From Eubacteriaceae bacterium (lineage in GTDB: Bacteria; Bacillota; Clostridia; Eubacteriales; Eubacteriaceae), in NCBI GenBank assembly GCA_017405085.1, contig JAFRBB010000012.1:1-64000 (forward strand): DNA of 64,000 bases, written 5' to 3'. How positions within the stretch are numbered: position 1 is the stretch's first letter; the number at the start of each line of letters is the position of its first letter. Shown one piece after another: positions 33,408 through 43,229 of the stretch. The position numbers and the translations under genes are program-made. A model generated the notes under the pieces. That model did not search any database and was not told the origin of the DNA. It saw only the letters and a program-made list of their open reading frames with translations.

Positions 33408-34520
33408 ATGACACCTCAAGATTATATGCGCCGCGCGATTTCCCTTGCGGAAAAAGGCGCGGGCTTTACCAACCCGAATCCGATGGTCGGCGCGGTCATC
33501 GTCAAAAATGATAAAATCATCGGCGAAGGCTATCACGAAAAATGCGGCGAGCTTCACGCCGAGCGAAACGCCCTGGCCTCCGTGACCGAGGATCCCAAAG
33601 GCGCAACCATGTACGTTACCTTAGAGCCCTGTTGCCACACCGGGCGAACACCGCCTTGCACCGAGGCCGTCATTGCCGCCGGCATCGCCAAAGTGGTCAT
33701 CGGCTCCCGGGATCCCAATCCCAAGGTGGCCGGCAAGGGCGCCAAAATCCTTCGGGAACACGGCATAGCAGTCGTCGAGGACTTCCTGAGAGAGGAATGC
33801 GACGCGTTAAACCCTGTCTTTTTTCATTATATCAAGACGGGATTGCCTTTCGCGGTGATGAAATACGCCATGACCGCCGACGGTAAAATTGCCGCCTACA
33901 CCGGTTTGTCCCAATGGATCACCGGCGAATCCGCCAGACAATATGTCCACAGGATGCGCGGCCGATACGCCGCCATTTTAGCCGGTATCAAAACGGTGCT
34001 TGCCGATGACCCGATGCTAAATTGCAGAGCCAAAGGCGCCCATCAACCCTTAAGGATTATCATTGACTCTTCCCTGAAAATCCCTTTGACATCCCAAATT
34101 GTCCAAACGGCAAAAGCCTATCCGACAATGGTCGCATGTGCCGAAAAAACAGAAGGAAACGCCAAGGCCGACGCCTTGGCAAAACAAGGTGTTGAGGTCG
34201 TCTCTCTCCCCGATCAAACAGGCCGGGTCGATTTGAATGCGCTGATGCGCCATCTCGGTGATAAGGGCATTGACTCGGTGCTCATCGAAGGGGGCGGCAC
34301 GATCAACGAATCAGCCCTAAAAGCAGGAATCGTCACCCATGTCTTAGCTTTTATCGCGCCGAAGCTTTTGGGCGGGCGCGACGCCAAAACCCCTGTGGAG
34401 GGTGTGGGCTTTGCCTCTCCCGATGAGGCGGTTTTGCTCGGCGCGCCATCCGTCAAACGATTTGACGATGACATCTTGTTGGAATACGATATGAGGAGAT
34501 CATCATGTTTACCGGAATAA
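33408..34520 (+). CDS. ribD: bifunctional riboflavin deaminase/reductase
   Basis: This 370-residue enzyme deaminates the GTP-derived pyrimidine and reduces its ribosyl side chain. The N-terminal cytidine-deaminase-like domain has His50-Ala-Glu52 (GELHAERNAL) and the zinc cysteines Cys75 and Cys84 (TLEPCCHTGRTPPC). The C-terminal reductase domain begins near 150 (FAVMKYAMTADGKIA, WITGESARQYVHRMRG, VLIEGGGTINESAL). The start follows AAAGG with the riboswitch terminator just upstream; in-frame starts inside the riboswitch expression platform are rejected. It is the first gene of the operon and overlaps ribE by 16 bases. Confidence 0.97.
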   Translation: MTPQDYMRRAISLAEKGAGFTNPNPMVGAVIVKNDKIIGEGYHEKCGELHAERNALASVTEDPKGATMYVTLEPCCHTGRTPPCTEAVIAAGIAKVVIGSRDPNPKVAGKGAKILREHGIAVVEDFLREECDALNPVFFHYIKTGLPFAVMKYAMTADGKIAAYTGLSQWITGESARQYVHRMRGRYAAILAGIKTVLADDPMLNCRAKGAHQPLRIIIDSSLKIPLTSQIVQTAKAYPTMVACAEKTEGNAKADALAKQGVEVVSLPDQTGRVDLNALMRHLGDKGIDSVLIEGGGTINESALKAGIVTHVLAFIAPKLLGGRDAKTPVEGVGFASPDEAVLLGAPSVKRFDDDILLEYDMRRSSCLPE

Positions 34521-35161
34521 TCGAAGAAATCGGCGCCATGCGCCACGTCGTTCAAAACAATATCTCCGGGGAAATCGCGGTGAAGGCAAACACCGTGCTG
34601 GAAGGCACAAAAATCGGCGACTCCATTGCCGTCAACGGTGTCTGCCTGACGGTAACATCCATGCAAAGCGATGGTTTTACGGCCGATGTCATGCCGGAAA
34701 CGTTGCGCTACACCAACCTCGGCGATCTCAAAACCGGCGATCCCGTCAATCTGGAGCGGGCAATGGCTGCCGATGGCCGCTTCGGCGGACACATGGTTGC
34801 CGGCCACAGCGACGGCACCGGAAAGCTTTCCGACATCAAAAAAGAAGGCAATGCCGTCTGGCTCACCATCGATGCCGCTCCCGGACTGATGCGCTATATT
34901 GTGGCCAAAGGCTCCGTGGCTTTGGACGGCGTCAGTCTGACGGTTGCCGAAGCGGAAAAAGACAGATTTAAAGTCTCCATCATTCCCCACACCGGCGCCG
35001 AAACCACCCTGCTCACCAAGCGGCTCGGAAGCAGAATCAATATCGAAAATGATCTGGTCGGCAAATATGTGGAAAAACTCTTAACCCCGCAAGCGGAGGC
35101 GGAAAGTTCTTCGCCCTCCCCCTATTTAACCCTCGAATATCTCGAAAAAAACGGATTTTGA
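34505..35161 (+). CDS. ribE: riboflavin synthase, alpha subunit
   Basis: This 218-residue trimeric enzyme dismutates two 6,7-dimethyl-8-ribityllumazines to riboflavin. It shows the internal repeat of two lumazine-binding barrels: MFTGIIEEIGAM with GDSIAVNGVCLTV in the first half, and GGHMVAGHSDGTG with KGSVALDGVSLTVAEAE in the second. GAGGAG lies seven bases before the ATG inside ribD. The C-terminus is slightly longer than usual, with Ser/Pro-rich sequence. Confidence 0.96.
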   Translation: MFTGIIEEIGAMRHVVQNNISGEIAVKANTVLEGTKIGDSIAVNGVCLTVTSMQSDGFTADVMPETLRYTNLGDLKTGDPVNLERAMAADGRFGGHMVAGHSDGTGKLSDIKKEGNAVWLTIDAAPGLMRYIVAKGSVALDGVSLTVAEAEKDRFKVSIIPHTGAETTLLTKRLGSRINIENDLVGKYVEKLLTPQAEAESSSPSPYLTLEYLEKNGF

Positions 35162-35247
35162 TCCCGCGATTTAACTCTGTTTAATCAAACCGAATCAATG
35201 ATTACGTCGACAGCATGATCGCGGCAAACCCATAAAAAGGAGAAACC

Positions 35248-36456
35248 ATGCCAACATTTAACACCATTCCCGAAGCGCTTGACGCGCTTCGTCAGGGAAA
35301 ACTCATTTTAGTCACCGACGATCCCGACCGCGAAAACGAAGGCGATCTGATCTGCGCCGCTGAATTCGCGACGACGGAAAACGTCAATTTTATGGCCACC
35401 TACGCCAAAGGCCTCATTTGTACGCCGATGTCAAGCGACATCGCCAAGCGTCTCGAGCTGCCGTCGATGGTCAAGCACAATACCGATAACCACGAAACGG
35501 CTTTTACCGTCTCCATTGACCACGTAAACACCACCACCGGCATTTCCGCCGAAGAACGCGCCTACACCTGCCGCGCCTGCGTCGATCCCGATACCAAGCC
35601 CTGGGATTTAAGACGGCCCGGACATGTGTTTCCCTTGGTCTCCCGCTTCGGCGGCGTCCTGGTCAGAAACGGCCACACCGAAGCGACGGTGGATCTCTGC
35701 CGCCTTGCCGGTTTACAGGAATGCGGTCTCTGTTGTGAAATCATGGCCGATAACGGTCAAATGATGCGCACGCCGGAACTTGCTGAATTTGCCAAAAAAC
35801 ACGACCTTGTCTTCGTCACCATCAAAGATCTTCAGGATTATATGCGCCGCTACGAACAGCACATGCAGCGCGAAGCCGTTGCCAAGCTGCCGACAATCTA
35901 CGGCGATTTTGACATCTACGGTTATGTCAACGACATTAACGGCGAACATCATGTCGCGCTGGTCTGCGGCGATATCGGCGACGGCGAAGACGTGCTCTGC
36001 CGAGTTCACTCCGAGTGTCTCACCGGCGATGTTTTCGGCTCGGAACGCTGTGACTGCGGCGATCAGCTCCACACCGCCATGAAAATGGTCCAAAAAGAGG
36101 GGCGCGGCATCATTCTCTACATGCGCCAGGAAGGCCGCGGCATCGGTCTCATCAACAAGCTCAAAGCCTATGAGCTTCAGGAACAGGGCCGTGACACGGT
36201 GGAGGCCAACGTGGATCTCGGCTTCGCGCCGGATCTTAGGGAATATTGGAGCGGCGCCCAAATTCTTCAGGATCTCGGCGTGAAATCCCTCAGACTCTTA
36301 ACCAATAATCCGAGCAAAATCTACGGCCTCGAAGGCTTCAATTTCACCATCAAAGAACGTGTACCCATCGAAATCGAGCCCGGTCATTACGACAAGCATT
36401 ATCTCCACACTAAAATGGAAAAAATGGGCCATATCTTTAAATCCATCGATGTATAA
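35248..36456 (+). CDS. ribBA: 3,4-dihydroxy-2-butanone 4-phosphate synthase / GTP cyclohydrolase II
   Basis: This 402-residue fusion makes both precursors of lumazine. Residues 1-205 are RibB, with the acidic loop [17 protein letters not shown] (24-40) and [16 protein letters not shown]. Residues about 206-402 are RibA, with zinc ligands Cys257, Cys268 and Cys270 ([19 protein letters not shown]), [13 protein letters not shown] and [20 protein letters not shown] precedes the ATG by six bases. It lies 86 bases after ribE in the same operon. Confidence 0.97.
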   Translation: MPTFNTIPEALDALRQGKLILVTDDPDRENEGDLICAAEFATTENVNFMATYAKGLICTPMSSDIAKRLELPSMVKHNTDNHETAFTVSIDHVNTTTGISAEERAYTCRACVDPDTKPWDLRRPGHVFPLVSRFGGVLVRNGHTEATVDLCRLAGLQECGLCCEIMADNGQMMRTPELAEFAKKHDLVFVTIKDLQDYMRRYEQHMQREAVAKLPTIYGDFDIYGYVNDINGEHHVALVCGDIGDGEDVLCRVHSECLTGDVFGSERCDCGDQLHTAMKMVQKEGRGIILYMRQEGRGIGLINKLKAYELQEQGRDTVEANVDLGFAPDLREYWSGAQILQDLGVKSLRLLTNNPSKIYGLEGFNFTIKERVPIEIEPGHYDKHYLHTKMEKMGHIFKSIDV

Positions 36457-36546
36457 TCAATCGATAATCTTCATTTCAAAAAAACCATTTGACGATCGAA
36501 AGTCAATCGCATCAAAAATATTTTTAATTGAAAGGAATCATGTATT

Positions 36547-37017
36547 ATGTCAATTCGTTTATTAGAAGGAAAAGTTGTCGCCCCCAAGGGCATGCGTGTT
36601 GGTATTGTCGCTTCCCGTTTCAACAGCTTCATTGTCGCGAAGCTGTTGGACGGTGCCATTGACGGCCTGGTTCGTCACGGCGTCGATGAAGAAAACATTA
36701 CGGCTTGCTGGGTACCCGGTGCCTTTGAACTGCCGGTTGTCGTCAAAAAAATGGCTGAAAGCGACGATTATGACGCCGTGATCGCTGTCGGTGCCGTCAT
36801 CCGCGGCGCCACCACCCATTATGAAATGGTCTGTAACGAAACCACCAAAGGCATCGCCCAGGTCGGCATCAAAACCGGCAAACCCGTCCTCTATGGCGTC
36901 ATCACAACGGAAAACATCGAACAGGCCATCGAACGCGCCGGCTCCAAAGCGGGCAACAAAGGCTATGACTGTGCCCTCGCCGCCATCGAAATGGTCAACG
37001 TCATGGACCAGATTTAA
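36547..37017 (+). CDS. ribH: 6,7-dimethyl-8-ribityllumazine synthase
   Basis: This 156-residue protein condenses the two riboflavin precursors and usually assembles as an icosahedral shell or pentamer. Motifs are [46 protein letters not shown] (with the catalytic His) and FGVITTEN-like [23 protein letters not shown] lies ten bases upstream of the ATG. It is followed by a HAD phosphatase after 16 bases. Confidence 0.97.
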   Translation: MSIRLLEGKVVAPKGMRVGIVASRFNSFIVAKLLDGAIDGLVRHGVDEENITACWVPGAFELPVVVKKMAESDDYDAVIAVGAVIRGATTHYEMVCNETTKGIAQVGIKTGKPVLYGVITTENIEQAIERAGSKAGNKGYDCALAAIEMVNVMDQI

Positions 37018-37033
37018 CCCTATTTCCTCATCT

Positions 37034-37720
37034 ATGACACGAAAAATCAACACGCTCCTCTTTGACTGGGACGGCACCCTTCATAACACCAAACATCTGT
37101 ACGGCGAAGCTTTTCGGAATGTGTATCCCGAGCTCGTTGAAGCCGGCTACGCGCCGGACAAAGCCTATGACGATGACACCCTGTCCAAATTTTTGGGCTT
37201 AAACGTCATCGAAGCCTGGGCCATCATCGCGCCGGATCTGCCCGTCCCTGTCAGGGACCGCGCCATCAAAGCCGTCGGCGATCAAATGGAAGACGGCATT
37301 TTCCACGGAAAAGCCGAACTCTATCCCGGCGTGGAAGCCATGCTCGAAAAATTAAAAAACCAGGGCTATACGATGGCGCTGCTTTCCAATTCCAAGGTGT
37401 CCTATATCGAAGCCTTCCGCAAACATTTTGATCTCGATCGCTTCTTTAGCGCCTACTATCCCTGCGAAGCCTTTGACTTCATACCGAAGGAAGAGATATT
37501 CACGCAAATCAAAAACCGTCATCCCGAAGCCTATGTGATGATCGGCGACCGAGATTCCGACTTAAAGGTCGGCGCCGTCCATCATCTGCCGACTGTCGCC
37601 TGCGCTTACGGCTACGGCAGTGCCAAAGAGCGGCAAGGCGCCTCCTGCGTCGCAAAGGCACCGTCGGACATACCGGATCTGATTGAATCTCTCAACCAGA
37701 ACGCGGAGTCAACCGATTGA
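37034..37720 (+). CDS. HAD-family phosphatase at the end of the rib operon
   Basis: This 228-residue HAD hydrolase has LLFDWDGTLHNTKHL (nucleophile near residue 11), MALLSNSKVSYIEAF, and VMIGDRDSDLKVGAVHH, with a helical cap between. It starts 16 bases after ribH with no visible ribosome site, so translation probably relies on coupling to ribH. Riboflavin synthesis needs a phosphatase for 5-amino-6-(5-phosphoribitylamino)uracil, and in other bacteria HAD proteins (such as YcsE and YitU of Bacillus) do this. Position in the operon makes this gene a good candidate; phosphoglycolate-type activity is an alternative. Confidence 0.8.
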   Translation: MTRKINTLLFDWDGTLHNTKHLYGEAFRNVYPELVEAGYAPDKAYDDDTLSKFLGLNVIEAWAIIAPDLPVPVRDRAIKAVGDQMEDGIFHGKAELYPGVEAMLEKLKNQGYTMALLSNSKVSYIEAFRKHFDLDRFFSAYYPCEAFDFIPKEEIFTQIKNRHPEAYVMIGDRDSDLKVGAVHHLPTVACAYGYGSAKERQGASCVAKAPSDIPDLIESLNQNAESTD

Positions 37721-37814
37721 TCATTCGGATTCGGGCAAACAACGAAGACCTCGTTGACACCGATAGATCGTTTGCCGATAAATCCGATCAAAAATAAGGA
37801 GATAATCAAAACCA

Positions 37815-38975
37815 ATGGATTATAATAAAGCCAGTCTTGACATGCATGAAAAGCACCGGGGAAAAATCGAAGTCATCTCAAAGGTCGATGTCAAAACCCG
37901 CGACGATTTAAGCACCGCCTATACACCGGGCGTCGCCGAGCCTTGTCTTGCCATCGCGGGAAATAACGAAGAAGCTTATCGCTACACCGCCAAAGGCAAC
38001 CTCGTCGCCGTGGTCACCGACGGCACAGCGGTCCTCGGTCTCGGAGACATCGGACCGCAGGCGGCCATGCCCGTCATGGAAGGAAAAGCCATTTTGTTTA
38101 AAAATTTCGGCAATGTGGACGCTTTTCCCATCTGCCTGGACACGAAAGATCCCGACGAAATCGTCGAAACCGTCGTGCGCCTCGCGCCGACCTTCGGCGG
38201 CATTAATTTAGAAGACATTTCCGCGCCGCGCTGTTTTGAAATCGAAGCAAAGCTCAAAGAAAAACTCAACATTCCCGTCTTTCACGACGATCAGCACGGC
38301 ACAGCCATCGTTGTTCTCGCGGCGATTATCGGTGGGCTTCGCATCAAAAACACAACACCGGCTGATAATCGCGTCGTCATCAGCGGCTGCGGCTCGGCGG
38401 GAATTGCCATCGCCAAGCTTATGCTGGCTTATGGGTTTAACAACGTCACAATTTGCGACTCCCGCGGCATTGTCACCAAGGAAAACGCCAACAATCCGGT
38501 CAAAAAAGAAATTGCCGGGCTCACCAATCCCGACGGCCTTTCGGGAAGTCTTGCCGACGCTTTGGTCGGCGCCGATATTTTCATCGGCGTTTCCGCGCCG
38601 AACATTGTCGATGAGCAAATGATCCGTTCAATGAATGACGATCCGATGATTTTTGCCCTGTCCAATCCGACTCCGGAAGTCATGCCCGATGTGGCCAAAG
38701 CCGCCGGCGCCCGGATTATCGGCACCGGCCGTTCCGATTTTCCCAATCAAATTAACAACGTTCTGGTCTTCCCCGGCATTTTCCGCGGCGCTCTGGATGC
38801 CCGTGCGCCGCAAATCACCGAAGGAATGAAAATGGCCGCGGCCAAAGGTCTGGCTTCTCTCATCGCAGACGATGAATTAAAGCCCGAATACATCATCCCC
38901 GACGCCTTTGATCCCCGCGCCATGCGCGCCGTTGCCGATGCGGTGATGGCCGAAGTGCAAAAAGAATCAGTTTAA
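37815..38975 (+). CDS. NAD(P)-dependent malic enzyme
   Basis: This 386-residue protein of the short bacterial malic enzyme class decarboxylates malate to pyruvate. It shows AYTPGVAEPCLAI, the catalytic Lys region AMPVMEGKAILFKNFG, the metal-binding block RCFEIEAKLKEKLNIPVFHD followed by DQHGTA, and the Rossmann motif VVISGCGSAGIAIAKLML. FALSNPTPE and FPNQINNVLVFPGIFRGALDA complete the fold. A GGAG lies 13 bases before the ATG. It is 94 bases after the HAD gene and may be read through from the rib operon. The terminator after it is strong. NAD versus NADP preference cannot be read by eye. Confidence 0.94.
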   Translation: MDYNKASLDMHEKHRGKIEVISKVDVKTRDDLSTAYTPGVAEPCLAIAGNNEEAYRYTAKGNLVAVVTDGTAVLGLGDIGPQAAMPVMEGKAILFKNFGNVDAFPICLDTKDPDEIVETVVRLAPTFGGINLEDISAPRCFEIEAKLKEKLNIPVFHDDQHGTAIVVLAAIIGGLRIKNTTPADNRVVISGCGSAGIAIAKLMLAYGFNNVTICDSRGIVTKENANNPVKKEIAGLTNPDGLSGSLADALVGADIFIGVSAPNIVDEQMIRSMNDDPMIFALSNPTPEVMPDVAKAAGARIIGTGRSDFPNQINNVLVFPGIFRGALDARAPQITEGMKMAAAKGLASLIADDELKPEYIIPDAFDPRAMRAVADAVMAEVQKESV

Positions 38976-39033
38976 CAAATCCTCTGCCAACAATGTTCAC
39001 ATCTGTTGTTAAATCAACCATAACAGCGTATAA

Positions 39034-39079
39034 AAAAACCACATCCGTTTTTCCCATCGGAAAAACAGATGTGGTTTTA
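39034..39079. terminator. strong terminator after malic enzyme
   Basis: AAAACCACATCCGTTTTTCC (39035-39054) pairs with GGAAAAACaGATGTGGTTTT (39059-39078) with one mismatch. A and T runs on both sides suit the convergent diguanylate cyclase gene as well. Confidence 0.92.
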
Positions 39080-39139
39080 TCTTACAATCCCCTTGTCCCA
39101 TTCATACAAACCGTCTTTTGAGCTTCCCAAGGCGTTTAT

Positions 39140-40315
39140 TTATGTGGCTTCGATCGATGAAGCGCGATGCCGCATGTGATGTTTTTCTTTTTCTTCGTAC
39201 ATCCGCTTGTCAACAACACTGATGAACTCATCACCGGAAAGATTGCGTTCCGGTTCATACACGGCATAGCCGATACTTAGCTCGATTTTAAACGGGAAAT
39301 TGTTTTGGGCGTTAAAGTCCTCAAGCCGACTTCTAAACCGATCCACGGCTTTTTTAAGGTTGCTCTCATCGTCAATATCGGCCACCACCAGAAATTCATC
39401 GCCCCCGAAACGACAGATGCAATCATCTTCGCGAAAAGCGCTCAAGAGCAGTCTGGCAACGGCTTCCAGCGCCTCATCTCCGCTTTGGTGCCCGTAGGAA
39501 TCATTGATCTCTTTGAAACGATCCATATCGATCATCACCATTGAAAAGGACGCTTTGCCCGCTTGGCAGCGCCTGATTTTTTCTTGAAGAACGGCGTCCA
39601 AAATCCGTCGGTTTCCCACACCGGTTAAATAGTCATGATTTGAATCGCGGTTTTGAATGTTGATGTACAAAATCAGCATGGCCAACACCATCCCGCCATA
39701 TTCGATGGCGAGACCGTAAAACAGCGCTTGAATCAATCCGAAGACAAGGGCGAAAGGCATAAAAATCAAAAGTGTCGTGCGGTAAACAGGATCAATCAAA
39801 TCTTTGAAACGCAAAACGAACAATTCCGTGACGACAATTACCAGAATATTGCAAACCGCCCGAACCATAAAGAGCGGACCACGGTGATAAACCATTCCCT
39901 GATAATAGTAGAACCATCCTAAACCGAAGATTTCCGAAACTGTAATTAAAACAAAATGCAAAACAATATATGAAATCATGGCGGTGCGCCAAACGCGCCG
40001 CTCTTTTTCTTTTCCGACCATCCAGCGATCCAAATACAAAAAAGCCAAAAGAAACATCACCGGATCCAGCACAAAGACCAGATAGTTGGTAATTTTCGCG
40101 ATGAATAATCCTCTTTCGCTATTGACCGCGTAAGTAATGGCAAAATGCGAGAGCATATCCAACACCACCAAAAACAAAACCAACAGCAGCATATCGTTGA
40201 AAATATTGGTTGCGTTTGTTTTGACGGAATCTTTTTTGTATGAAAAAAAACAAAGCATGAGTAGCAAAAGAATCGTATACGAATCAAAAATCGCCCATGC
40301 CGGTATTTCAAACAT
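39140..40315 (-). CDS. membrane diguanylate cyclase (GGDEF protein)
   Basis: This 391-residue protein has about six N-terminal membrane helices (residues 5-215) and a C-terminal GGDEF domain. The domain has DYLTGVGNRRILDAVL, MVMIDMDRFKEINDSYGH, the intact GGDEF in RFGGDEFLVVADI, and the inhibitory RxxD site (REDD, five residues before GGDEF). It should make cyclic di-GMP under product inhibition. ATG at 40315 follows AGAGAGG; an upstream in-frame start has no site. It is monocistronic with a near-consensus promoter. No EAL/HD-GYP partner or c-di-GMP riboswitch was seen in the window. Confidence 0.93.
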   Translation of the reverse strand: MFEIPAWAIFDSYTILLLLMLCFFSYKKDSVKTNATNIFNDMLLLVLFLVVLDMLSHFAITYAVNSERGLFIAKITNYLVFVLDPVMFLLAFLYLDRWMVGKEKERRVWRTAMISYIVLHFVLITVSEIFGLGWFYYYQGMVYHRGPLFMVRAVCNILVIVVTELFVLRFKDLIDPVYRTTLLIFMPFALVFGLIQALFYGLAIEYGGMVLAMLILYINIQNRDSNHDYLTGVGNRRILDAVLQEKIRRCQAGKASFSMVMIDMDRFKEINDSYGHQSGDEALEAVARLLLSAFREDDCICRFGGDEFLVVADIDDESNLKKAVDRFRSRLEDFNAQNNFPFKIELSIGYAVYEPERNLSGDEFISVVDKRMYEEKEKHHMRHRASSIEAT

Positions 40316-40376
40316 ATATATTACCTCTCTATGAATATAGGGACGCATTAAAATTTTTTAGATTATTATATCGTTC

Positions 40377-40405
40377 ATTATAACATGGATGCTTTACCTT
40401 TTCAA
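40377..40405 (-). promoter_or_regulatory. promoter of the GGDEF gene
   Basis: On the minus strand TTGAAA (40405-40400), 17 bases and TATAAT (40382-40377), 62 bases before the start codon. Confidence 0.8.
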
Positions 40406-40580
40406 TTGTTATCATAAGTATACACGTTGTTTTTAATAAAATTGACAGCAAAACCCCTTTAGACAATCAAATTTAAAAACATCGCATATTTAGATTAAAT
40501 TATTGCGGATTCAGTTTGAGTATTTCTTAAATTCTAATCCGACTTAAGCCAAGTTTGTGCATTTAAAATTCCGCTTATGG

Positions 40581-40586
40581 TATAAT
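40581..40586 (+). promoter_or_regulatory. -10 box upstream of the aconitase-family gene
   Basis: TATAAT stands 186 bases before the start codon; the only -35-like sequence (TTGTGC at 40555) is 20 bases away, so the promoter is imperfect. A transcript from here would include the whole 61-bp tandem repeat in its leader. Confidence 0.45.
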
Positions 40587-40633
40587 TAATAAAACAATAA
40601 ATATAAAGAGAACGCGCGACGCACTGACCGTTT

Positions 40634-40755
40634 AAGTTAAGCATCCAAATCTTTGATTTGGCACATGCGAACTTATCGAGCAAAGCGGGTGGATAAGTTA
40701 AGCATCCAGATCTCAAATTTGGCGCATGCGAACTTACCGAGCGAAGCGGATGAAA
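40634..40755. repeat. 61-bp direct repeat, two copies, in a gene leader
   Basis: Units at 40634-40694 and 40695-40755 share AAGTTAAGCATCCA.ATCT, a short hairpin around ATTTGGC.CATGCGAACTTA, and CGAGC.AAGCGG. The same sequence in reverse complement lies inside the composite repeat at about 2223-2280. The second unit ends 16 bases before the aconitase start, next to its ribosome site (AAGGAGG), so the repeat may affect translation or be a passive insertion. Confidence 0.75.
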
Positions 40756-40771
40756 AAGGAGGAACACCAAA

Positions 40772-43057
40772 ATGATAAAACTTTTTGACGATGGTGTCTA
40801 TTTAATCGACGGAAAAACCATCATCGAAAAAAAAGACGCGGCCAAAGTTAAACAGCTCACCGGCCGGGACGCCGATGCCGAGGCGGATCGCCGGGGCACC
40901 ATTGCCTACAATATTTTAAAAGCCCACAACACTGCGGAAGGCATGGATGCATTGAAACTGAAATTTGACGCGATGGCTTCCCATGATATCACCTTTGTCG
41001 GTATTATTCAAACCGCCAAAGCTTCCGGCATGGAAAAATTTCCCTTGCCCTATGTCTTAACCAATTGCCACAATTCCCTTTGCGCTGTCGGCGGCACCAT
41101 CAATGAGGACGATCACGTTTTCGGTCTTTCCGCCGCCCGCAAATACGGCGGGATCTTCGTTCCGCCCCACATGGCCGTCATTCATCAATATATGCGCGAA
41201 GCCTTTGCCGGCTGCGGCAAAATGATTTTAGGCTCCGACAGCCACACCCGTTACGGCGCCCTCGGCACCATGGCCATCGGTGAAGGCGGCGGAGAGCTTG
41301 TCAAACAATTGCTCAAAGACACTTATGATGTGGCCTGTCCCGATGTCATTGCCGTTTATCTCGACGGCGCGCCGGCCCCCGGAATCGGACCTCAGGACAT
41401 TGCCCTAGCCATCATCGGCGCCGTGTTTGAAAACGGCTATGTCAAAAACAAAGTCATGGAATTTGTCGGCCCCGGCGTCTCCTCCATGACCACTGACTAC
41501 CGAAACGGCGTCGACGTCATGACCACCGAAACGACTTGCTTATCCTCGGTCTGGCGCACCGATGATGACACCAAAGCATTTCTCAGCGCCCATGGCCGAG
41601 GCGACGACTACAAACAGCTTGACCCCGCCCCTGTCACCTATTATGACGGCATGATTTATGTGGATCTGTCCAAAATCAAACCGATGATCGCTCTTCCCTT
41701 CCATCCGAGCAATGTTTACACCATCGACGAGGTCAACGCCAATCCCATTGACGTCCTCAAAGCCGCCGAAGACAACGCGAAACAAGTCATCAGCGGCAAA
41801 GACGTTCATTTCTCATTGACGGACAAAGTCGTTGACGGCAAGGTGCATGTCCAACAAGGTATCATTGCCGGATGTGCCGGCGGCACTTATTCCAACATCA
41901 TGGAAGCGGCTCATCTCTTAAAAGATTCCCTGGTGGACAACGATGACTTCACCCTTGCTGTCTATCCCTCATCCCAGCCTGTCTTTTTGGATTTGGTGAA
42001 AAAAGGCGCCATCGCCGATCTCATGGGAGCCGGTGCGACCATCAAAACCGCTTTCTGCGGACCTTGCTTCGGCGCCGGAGACACCCCGGCCAACAACGCC
42101 CTTTCCGTGCGCCACACCACGCGCAACTTCCCCAACCGCGAAGGCTCCAAACCCGGAAACGGACAGCTTTCCGCCGTCGCATTAATGGATGCCCGTTCCA
42201 TTGCCGCCACAGCGAAAGCCGGCGGAATTCTCACCCCGGCCACCGCTTTTGCCGATGACTATGTCGTTCCCGACTATCATTATGACGACAAGCCTTACCG
42301 AGCCCGTGTCTATCAGGGCTATCAAAAGGCCGAACCCGAAAGCGATCTCATTTACGGTCCCAACATTAAGGACTGGCCGGAAATGAGTCCCCTCTCAGAC
42401 AATATTCTGCTCAAGGTCTGCTCGCGCATTTTGGATCCCGTGACGACCACCGATGAGCTCATTCCCTCCGGAGAAACCTCAAGCTATCGCTCCAACCCGT
42501 TGGGCCTTGCCGAATTTACCCTGTCCCGCCGCGACCCCGACTATGTCGGCCGTTCCAAAGCCGTCGACATCCTCGAAAAAGCGCGGGTTGCCGGTGATGA
42601 TCCCGCTTCGATGGATGACGGTCTCAAAGCCGCCTTTGACCAAGTTAAGTCCATGGATCCCGATGTCGACATCAAAACCGTTGAAATCGGCTCGATGATT
42701 TATTGCAAAAAACCCGGCGACGGCTCCGCCCGCGAACAAGCGGCAAGCTGTCAGCGTGTCATCGGCGGTCTCGCCAATATCGCCGAGGAATACGCCACCA
42801 AACGTTACCGCTCCAATGTGATTAACTGGGGAATGCTGCCCTTCCAGATGAAAGGCGAACCGGCATTTGACGTCGGTGATTACATTTATATTCCCAACGT
42901 AAAAGAGGCTTTAAACGGCGATATGCAAAATATCAAAGCCTATCTTTTGGGCGATGACATCCGAGAAATCTCCCTGTATATCGCGCCGATGACCGATGAC
43001 GAAAAGGCGATTGTCAAAGCCGGCTGTCTGATTAATTACAATCGCAACCGCGCCTAA
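40772..43057 (+). CDS. aconitase-family hydratase (YbhJ-like)
   Basis: This 761-residue iron-sulfur hydratase of the aconitase superfamily has [54 protein letters not shown] and [20 protein letters not shown]. The Cys in AGCAGG plus the pair in FCGPC are the expected 4Fe-4S ligands. The [20 protein letters not shown] block precedes a C-terminal swivel domain. The domain order resembles the YbhJ group, whose substrate is uncertain, more than AcnA/AcnB. AAGGAGG precedes the ATG. No citrate synthase or isocitrate dehydrogenase is nearby, so a full citrate branch is not implied here. Confidence 0.85.
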   Translation: MIKLFDDGVYLIDGKTIIEKKDAAKVKQLTGRDADAEADRRGTIAYNILKAHNTAEGMDALKLKFDAMASHDITFVGIIQTAKASGMEKFPLPYVLTNCHNSLCAVGGTINEDDHVFGLSAARKYGGIFVPPHMAVIHQYMREAFAGCGKMILGSDSHTRYGALGTMAIGEGGGELVKQLLKDTYDVACPDVIAVYLDGAPAPGIGPQDIALAIIGAVFENGYVKNKVMEFVGPGVSSMTTDYRNGVDVMTTETTCLSSVWRTDDDTKAFLSAHGRGDDYKQLDPAPVTYYDGMIYVDLSKIKPMIALPFHPSNVYTIDEVNANPIDVLKAAEDNAKQVISGKDVHFSLTDKVVDGKVHVQQGIIAGCAGGTYSNIMEAAHLLKDSLVDNDDFTLAVYPSSQPVFLDLVKKGAIADLMGAGATIKTAFCGPCFGAGDTPANNALSVRHTTRNFPNREGSKPGNGQLSAVALMDARSIAATAKAGGILTPATAFADDYVVPDYHYDDKPYRARVYQGYQKAEPESDLIYGPNIKDWPEMSPLSDNILLKVCSRILDPVTTTDELIPSGETSSYRSNPLGLAEFTLSRRDPDYVGRSKAVDILEKARVAGDDPASMDDGLKAAFDQVKSMDPDVDIKTVEIGSMIYCKKPGDGSAREQAASCQRVIGGLANIAEEYATKRYRSNVINWGMLPFQMKGEPAFDVGDYIYIPNVKEALNGDMQNIKAYLLGDDIREISLYIAPMTDDEKAIVKAGCLINYNRNRA

Positions 43058-43174
43058 TCGCAACATCGCGCGTTATGATAAATCGTCTTGAAAGGCGACT
43101 TATCATCTGAGATAAATGTCAATTCGAATAGACAACGATTTGAATTTATTTCATCATCATTATTCACGACAGAC

Positions 43175-43214
43175 AAAAACGTCCACCGCTTTAATCCGCG
43201 ATGGACGTTTTTGG
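43175..43214. terminator. bidirectional terminator
   Basis: AAAAACGTCCA (43175-43185) pairs with TGGACGTTTTT (43202-43212) between the convergent hydratase and SPFH genes. A second hairpin without a T run (about 43076-43109) lies upstream. Confidence 0.85.
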
Positions 43215-43229
43215 TTTTATTCATGATTG

